Assembly: GCA_964017195.1 (NCBI GenBank)
Contig: CAXHKT010000132.1
Location: 65,001-129,000 of the forward strand
Reading direction: 5' to 3'
From: Siderastrea radians
Lineage: Eukaryota > Cnidaria > Anthozoa > Scleractinia > Rhizangiidae
Length of the DNA stretch: 64,000 nt
This document shows positions 59,035-64,000 of the stretch, piece after piece. The notes beneath the pieces are model-generated. The model was not told the origin of the DNA. It saw nothing but the letters and a program-made list of their open reading frames with translations, and did not search any database. Every line of letters begins with the position of its first letter. Within the stretch, counting starts at the first letter, position 1. Both the position numbers and the translations under genes were made by a program.

Positions 59035-60114
59035 ATTTATTATTCAACTGCATTCAGTAGAGTACAAATAACACCCAAAACGAGTACAAATATCCCACAG
59101 TATTTGTACTCCAGAAGACCGGTTTGACAGTTTTTCTACAAATGCCACGTCAGGCATTAGGCTTACAAGGTGAACGATGAAAAAATGGCCGAAACGGTCG
59201 TTTTCCGGAAGAAAACAATGAATGCTTACCAAATTTTGAGGTTTTTAACGAAAACGAGATCCTAGAGACGAGCAATGACCTAGACGACAGTGAAATTTCT
59301 TTATTTATTGAAGAAAATCGAAACGTGAATACAACAAAAAAGACAAAAACTGACCTCAAGTCCGTTAAAGAAACAAGGGCCATTGAAGAAATTCCCGCGC
59401 CCAGGAACTTAACAATCTTTTATGTCATGTGTTTGTCAAAGTTAGGAGAAGGAACCCATCTTTTCTCAGGAACTGTCTTCAACAAATGCGCAATTGTTGT
59501 CGGTCAGAATTCTCCACCATAATGTCATCCAAAACGACGCGTGGTTAATAATTGATTCGCACGAAGATGACTGTGCTTGAAGTGCGTTTGGATTGTTAAC
59601 AAGCTGCTGTTTAACTTTGTTTGACTTGACTTTCGAGTTCTGTTTGTTCTGTCGAGTTCTTTCTTTTCGTATTTTACTCGGTGACCAAGAACATTGCTGT
59701 TAATCTAATTGTAAACCCGAAAATAACTCAGTTTTGCCTTACTCCATCTTTGTTTTCCTTGCTAGTTTGAAGTAAAATCACGACACTTTGCTCGATTGAC
59801 AGGTTTGACAAGTTTTCGTTTTTGACCAATCAACAACAACCTCACATCAAGCGCGCGAAACCTGGCCCCGCTGGCCCGCTCACCCGCTGCTCAAAAGTCA
59901 CGTTAGTTTGTCACGCAACTCAGATTATAAGCAGACCACTTTTCCATTTTGCAGCTAAGTTGAATAATAAATCCCTTATTAGACGGTTTAGTAAGTAGTA
60001 TCGTGGGATATTTTTACTCGTCTCTTGCATTTTGACTCGCCCTACGGGCTCGCCAAAATACGGCGTGACTCGTAAAAATATCCCACGATACTACACACTA
60101 AACCGTCTAATAAG
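59035..60114 (+). repeat. 1.06-kb tandem unit, copy 2
   Basis: Direct repeat of 57975-59034 with substitutions. Its lesions differ. The start region is frameshifted (one base short in VFPKENN), but the later junction into NTTKKTKTDLKSVKETRAIE is in frame, whereas in copy 1 it is not. After EEIPA this copy is also out of frame. It too ends in a 140-bp palindrome. Confidence 0.55.
59975..60114. repeat. 140-bp palindrome, copy 2
   Basis: Second copy, with a few arm mismatches (for example GTAAGTAGTA against TACTACACAC). It forms the end of the second tandem unit. Confidence 0.85.
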
Positions 60115-61595
60115 ATATATATATCAAAGCCTAAGCTTACGTTTTACAGTCTAAACTAAGCTTACCTTGGCAATCACAACAGCAACCATGAGCCATCAAA
60201 TATGGCTGCCAAACTTAACTCGACGAAGCTTGATTAATGGCAGGAAAACATTCCCACCGATCGTTAATCCGCTGTAAGAAGATTGTATGCATCTATGTAG
60301 AGACCGTGAAGCAAGAAGAAGGAATAGTTCACAAGCCATCTCTCCAAAGCGACCGAAATTTATCCCTCAAATGCTGAATGCTACCGAATGTCGTTGAAAC
60401 AGGCGCCAAAAATGCGAAAAGCACGTCGGGAAGGGAACTACTTTGCGCATGATCAATTCGTACCCAAGGTCACTCGGCCAAACCGGCCAGCCAGGGGGGA
60501 ACCGACGAGAACCCGCGAGAAAATGAAAATGCAAACCGCTTTTCGAATAATATAATTTAATGGTACATTACAAAAATAGCAATATTTGTACTCTAAATGT
60601 ACAACAAATTTGCTCGATTGGCAAACTTGCGGTAAATTCATTTTTTCGTCCAGTGCTAGATTTATTCTTTACTCAACATTATGAGTAAAATACACATTTT
60701 ACTCAAAGAGTCAGTTTAAGGACGTTCGCGCCAATTGCTTCTGCGCATCCTTACTGCGCACGCAATTCACTTCGTGATGTCATGCCACGTCATGCATTAA
60801 GCGCGCGCGCTGTTGAAGAAATGTGGAGATATATAGCGCTAGTGGGCACTTTAATATCTATGCACGGGTTTAACTCTCTTAAATGTTCGGTGACCCCATA
60901 TTTTCTTTTGATAGATCACTTTCTTTGTCGATTATCTACGTTTTGTGAAAAATTAAAGAAAATCTGTATTGTAGAGGTTTGATTTTTTTCAACTTTTCTG
61001 CCCTCGCATCATCGAATGCTACTATTATTGAAGCTGCACGGTGTTCGTTAAAGTCGATCTTAGAGGTTGAATTCAACTAAAAGGATGACACCGGTTCAAA
61101 TTATTTACTTAACAGACCCACTTAAGTAAAATTTGACTAAGAAAGTGTGTCTACAGCGAATCATTTTTAATATTTTTCAACTAACAAGCACTAAGGCCAT
61201 GTCGAGTTTCGAGGGCCGATTTGTCAAAATTGGGGTAGTTTTTGACGCGCTTTATTTCGGAAACGAAGTCGGTGACCCCCCAATTTTTTTCCATTTCTGA
61301 CGTAGGTAACTCATTATCTGACTGTAGCCAAAGTGTGAAAAAAATCGCGCGAACGACCTTAAGTGATTTTCAAAAATGCTTTTTTTTGCTGTGTACTTGC
61401 GAAGAAACTTCATTAGGTTCTCTAGCTTTGTTTTGAAAACTATCTTATGGCCATGGGTTAAAATTTCTAAACATTTCCAAACAACGTTAAGAGCATCATT
61501 AAAAGCGTTCTGGACTAAAATATCGTTCTTCATCAGTCATGAGGAGGAATCCGAATTGGAGAGTATATCAGTTTAAACTGCGCGTATCTCAGAGT
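60115..61595. other. Spacer of foldback C, possible MITE
   Basis: A block beginning TTTAAGGACGTTCGCGCCAA (60716) looks like the end of a MITE. A CGGTGACCCC block occurs at 60888 and 61268. No second terminus was found. Short open frames on both strands show no motif. Confidence 0.35.
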
Positions 61596-61800
61596 ACCAG
61601 GAATGGAAAACCGCCAAGTTTCCGTTCGAATCCGTTTGCGGAAACCCGGAGGAAACACCTTACTCGTTTCAGCCAACGGAAACGCTGCAGAAACGCGATG
61701 GAAACATTTTAAACGTTTCAGCTAACGGAAACGCTACGGAAACGCCAAACATTGTCACCATTCTTCTCTTACACTTTTCCCGTCGTAACTGATCTGCGGA
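61596..61800. repeat. GGAAACGC-rich repeat cluster
   Basis: About ten occurrences of CGGAAACGC/GTTTCCG-like words within 200 bp, similar in wording to the cluster at 53735-54040 but not an obvious inverted copy of it. Confidence 0.5.
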
Positions 61801-61828
61801 AACGTGACGGAAATGTCAACTATCAGGG

Positions 61829-64000
61829 GAATTTGTGGAGTTTATCTCTGTAAGTGTGTATTGGTTATGCTCATTCACTCTTCACAAATGTGTAACAGTA
61901 AGTACATGAACTTGAAGGTCAACTGTTTGCATGGCAGTCAAATTCAGAGATAAACCAAACTTATGGTTTGAAATAAGCTTTTCTGGAACAGGACAGTTCT
62001 TACTAACTTTTCATAGTAGTCATTTAATGAAGATTGTTCCTTATAAAATATTTGCTCAGAGTTTCAACTGAATACAATGCAGAATGTAGAAATGAGGACA
62101 CAAACAGTCCAACCGAATAAACAGTTTCATGCAGCTTCTATTCTAGTCCCCTGATGTACTTGTTTTTCTGTTGTTGTTGTTCTTGTGGTTGCTTTTAATG
62201 TCATGGCGAGTCCTTCATGTTTTTTCCTCAAACTCTTGTAGTGAAGATGCTGCATGAACATCAAATGTTTCGTCTCCCCGAAAGTATCCACAATCACAAG
62301 TGTCCATCTTTACATAAGCATCCAAGGTCACAAGATCTTATTTAAATTAATTTGTTAATTGTTTTACTTTATTTTTGTTATTGTTTTTGTTCTTACATTC
62401 TTGATTGTTTCTTCAACAGGAAGACACCAGTCCCAAATAAGTGGCAGAGAGGAAAACAACACCATTTCAATTCGTAATCTTCCAGGGTGACCTGTATTCT
62501 CCGGCCAATAATGTGCACTTAGCCACTGGGAAGATAATTTATGTACCTCAGAGACATCCATTGTTGAGGGAACTCTAGCTTTGTTGGCCACGTTTTATCT
62601 TTTTATGTATGAATATCCACCAGGCTTTGTAATTTGTTTTGTATTTACAAAATGCATTAATTTTTGCAGATAGAAGATAGGACAAAGCTGCCATCATCTG
62701 TCATACACTTTGTAAATTTAGTACATGATACAAAGGTAGGCACTGACGAGGGGACTGGTCCCTGAAAAAAGTCCAAGAGACTAATCCCCTCCTGCGTGCT
62801 GGCCTTAAATGTTTCACCAACTGAACAGTGTTAATGGCCACATGTATTTAGTGCTCAACCTTAACGGCTCATTCACGTGATCCATGGGCTACTGACAATT
62901 AAAATTGGTAGACAATATAGACATGACCTGGTAACCAAGCCCTAAATTATTTTTTATCTTTTGAACACCTATCCTTGTCAAAAACCACTCTGGTTCTCGA
63001 TTATTCCTGCAATGTAGACGAAATCCAATTTTAACTTGTAAGTCTTTGGCTAGTGGACTACCACTAAGGTCGAGCACATGCATGAGTGGATGTAATGGTG
63101 TTTTTGTCAATGAACTCAGGTTGGATATTTGTCTGAATGATTCTAAATTCATATAGTAATAGTCTCCTTTGCTCTTTAGTTTCAAAGTTCACCACTATTG
63201 AAATTTTTTTATGCACATATGAGCTACTTTTTTGTGTATACGATTTACTCTTCCATTGACAAAAGTAGGGACGCCCATCTTTGAGTGGGCTGTGCCAAGA
63301 CTGTTTGTCCGTCTTTGAGTGGAAATAATGGCGCTTTTGTCAATGACCTCAGATTGGATATTTGTACGATTGATTTCAAATGCATATAGCAAAAGTCTCC
63401 TTCGTCTTTTGTTTCAAAATTCACCGCTATATTATTAATTCTTTTTCGACTATGTGAACTACTTTTTCATTGACAAAAGTAGGGCCGCCCATCCTTGAGT
63501 GGGCTGTGCCAAGACTGTTTGTCCATCTTCGAGTGGACATAATGGTGCTTTTGTCAATGATCTCAGATTGGATATTTGTAAGAATCAATTTAAATGCTTA
63601 TAGTAATAGTCTCCGTCGCACTTTTATTTCAAAGTTCAGCGCTATATTATTTTGTTTTTCGAGTATGTGAACTACTTTTTCAATTACAAAAGTAGGGCCG
63701 CCCATCTTTGTGTGGGCTTTGCCAAGACTATTACCATAATAGGACATTCTCTGTACAGACAGTGAAAATAAAACGTAATCCACTTAAACGCTGTAGATCT
63801 AAAGACGTTTGTTAACGCACCTTGCACTTCTAAAAGTTGTGTATCAGAAACTTCGTTGGTTACACCCCGATGGGTGTACCGTAAGTTGAGGGATGCATCC
63901 ACATTAGCAGGGTATTCCCGACTATGTCTTTTTTTTATCAGGCGTATCTGTGATTTAGAAGAGAAATCAAATAACTTCATAGTGAATGATGTACCCTTCC
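61829..64000 (-). repeat. Foldback C, right arm (cut by window end)
   Basis: Inverse complement of 54026-56781 with about three instead of six copies of the ~214-bp unit (near 63103, 63333 and 63548). It continues past the window. Confidence 0.75.

Larger units (their letters stand above)
54026..64000. mobile_element. Giant foldback element C, incomplete at window end
   Basis: Left-arm sequence from about 54026 to 56781 matches, in inverse orientation, from the window end (64000) back to about 61829. The left arm is about 600 bp longer because it has about three more copies of a ~214-bp repeat. Segments such as CATGGCCAACAAAGCTAGAG (56018, complement at about 62590) show high conservation. 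The ~5-kb spacer contains other elements. The outer ends are not determined, so no target duplication can be given. No transposase was seen. Confidence 0.7.

Overview
The window looks like animal nuclear DNA, most probably from a cnidarian such as a stony coral. It is AT-rich, has long introns, and carries single-exon SRCR and FN3 domains with GT/AG borders, all in phase 1. It also holds relics of L1/Tx1-like, Jockey/CR1-like and Penelope-like retroelements, a THAP-bearing TTAA transposon, Crypton-related fragments and a tRNA-derived SINE. The taxonomic call rests on recalled resemblance of these families to coral and sea-anemone sequences; no search was possible. There is no sign of bacterial organisation, and no intact multi-domain gene is fully contained here.

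Host gene. On the minus strand, six exons read from about 37.1 kb down to 10.6 kb: a half SRCR domain, four full six-cysteine SRCR domains, then one fibronectin type III domain. The full exons are symmetric phase 1-1, so they can splice together as one modular extracellular protein (scavenger-receptor-like). Both ends of the gene lie outside what can be recognised. Its introns, one of about 17 kb, hold most of the mobile DNA in the left two thirds of the window.

Mobile DNA by region. 1.9-10.4 kb: a short-TIR element with CCCTATT ends is split by a giant inverted repeat (foldback A, about 6.9 kb, arms about 3 kb, an ~80-bp tandem array at the centre). 11-16.4 kb: two decayed LINEs and a MITE. 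18 kb: a Crypton-related exon fragment. 23.5-26.3 kb: a TTAA-flanked Kolobok-like element with a broken THAP exon and a nested LINE tail. 27.2-30.3 kb: a badly broken copy of a multi-copy gene of unknown function. 33.3-36.2 kb: two piggyBac-like MITEs, one holding a SINE that has 47-bp perfect inverted arms around a pseudo-tRNA. 37.2-44.8 kb: a CCCTATT element split by a 7.1-kb TTAA element with ~0.9-kb TIRs. 46.0-51.9 kb: foldback B (5.9 kb, arms about 1.1 kb, an inverted ~110-bp satellite inside). 54.0 kb to the window end: foldback C (>10 kb, ~214-bp repeats in both arms), whose 5-kb spacer holds a Penelope RT fragment and a 1.06-kb tandem duplication ending in 140-bp palindromes.

The most striking feature is that three unrelated-looking giant foldback elements share one architecture: long near-identical inverted arms, arrays of short repeats, and no recognisable coding capacity. 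They lie within 64 kb, amid at least five separate insertions at TTAA or TTAA-like sites. Arm identity and repeat counts were judged by eye and need a dot plot to confirm.
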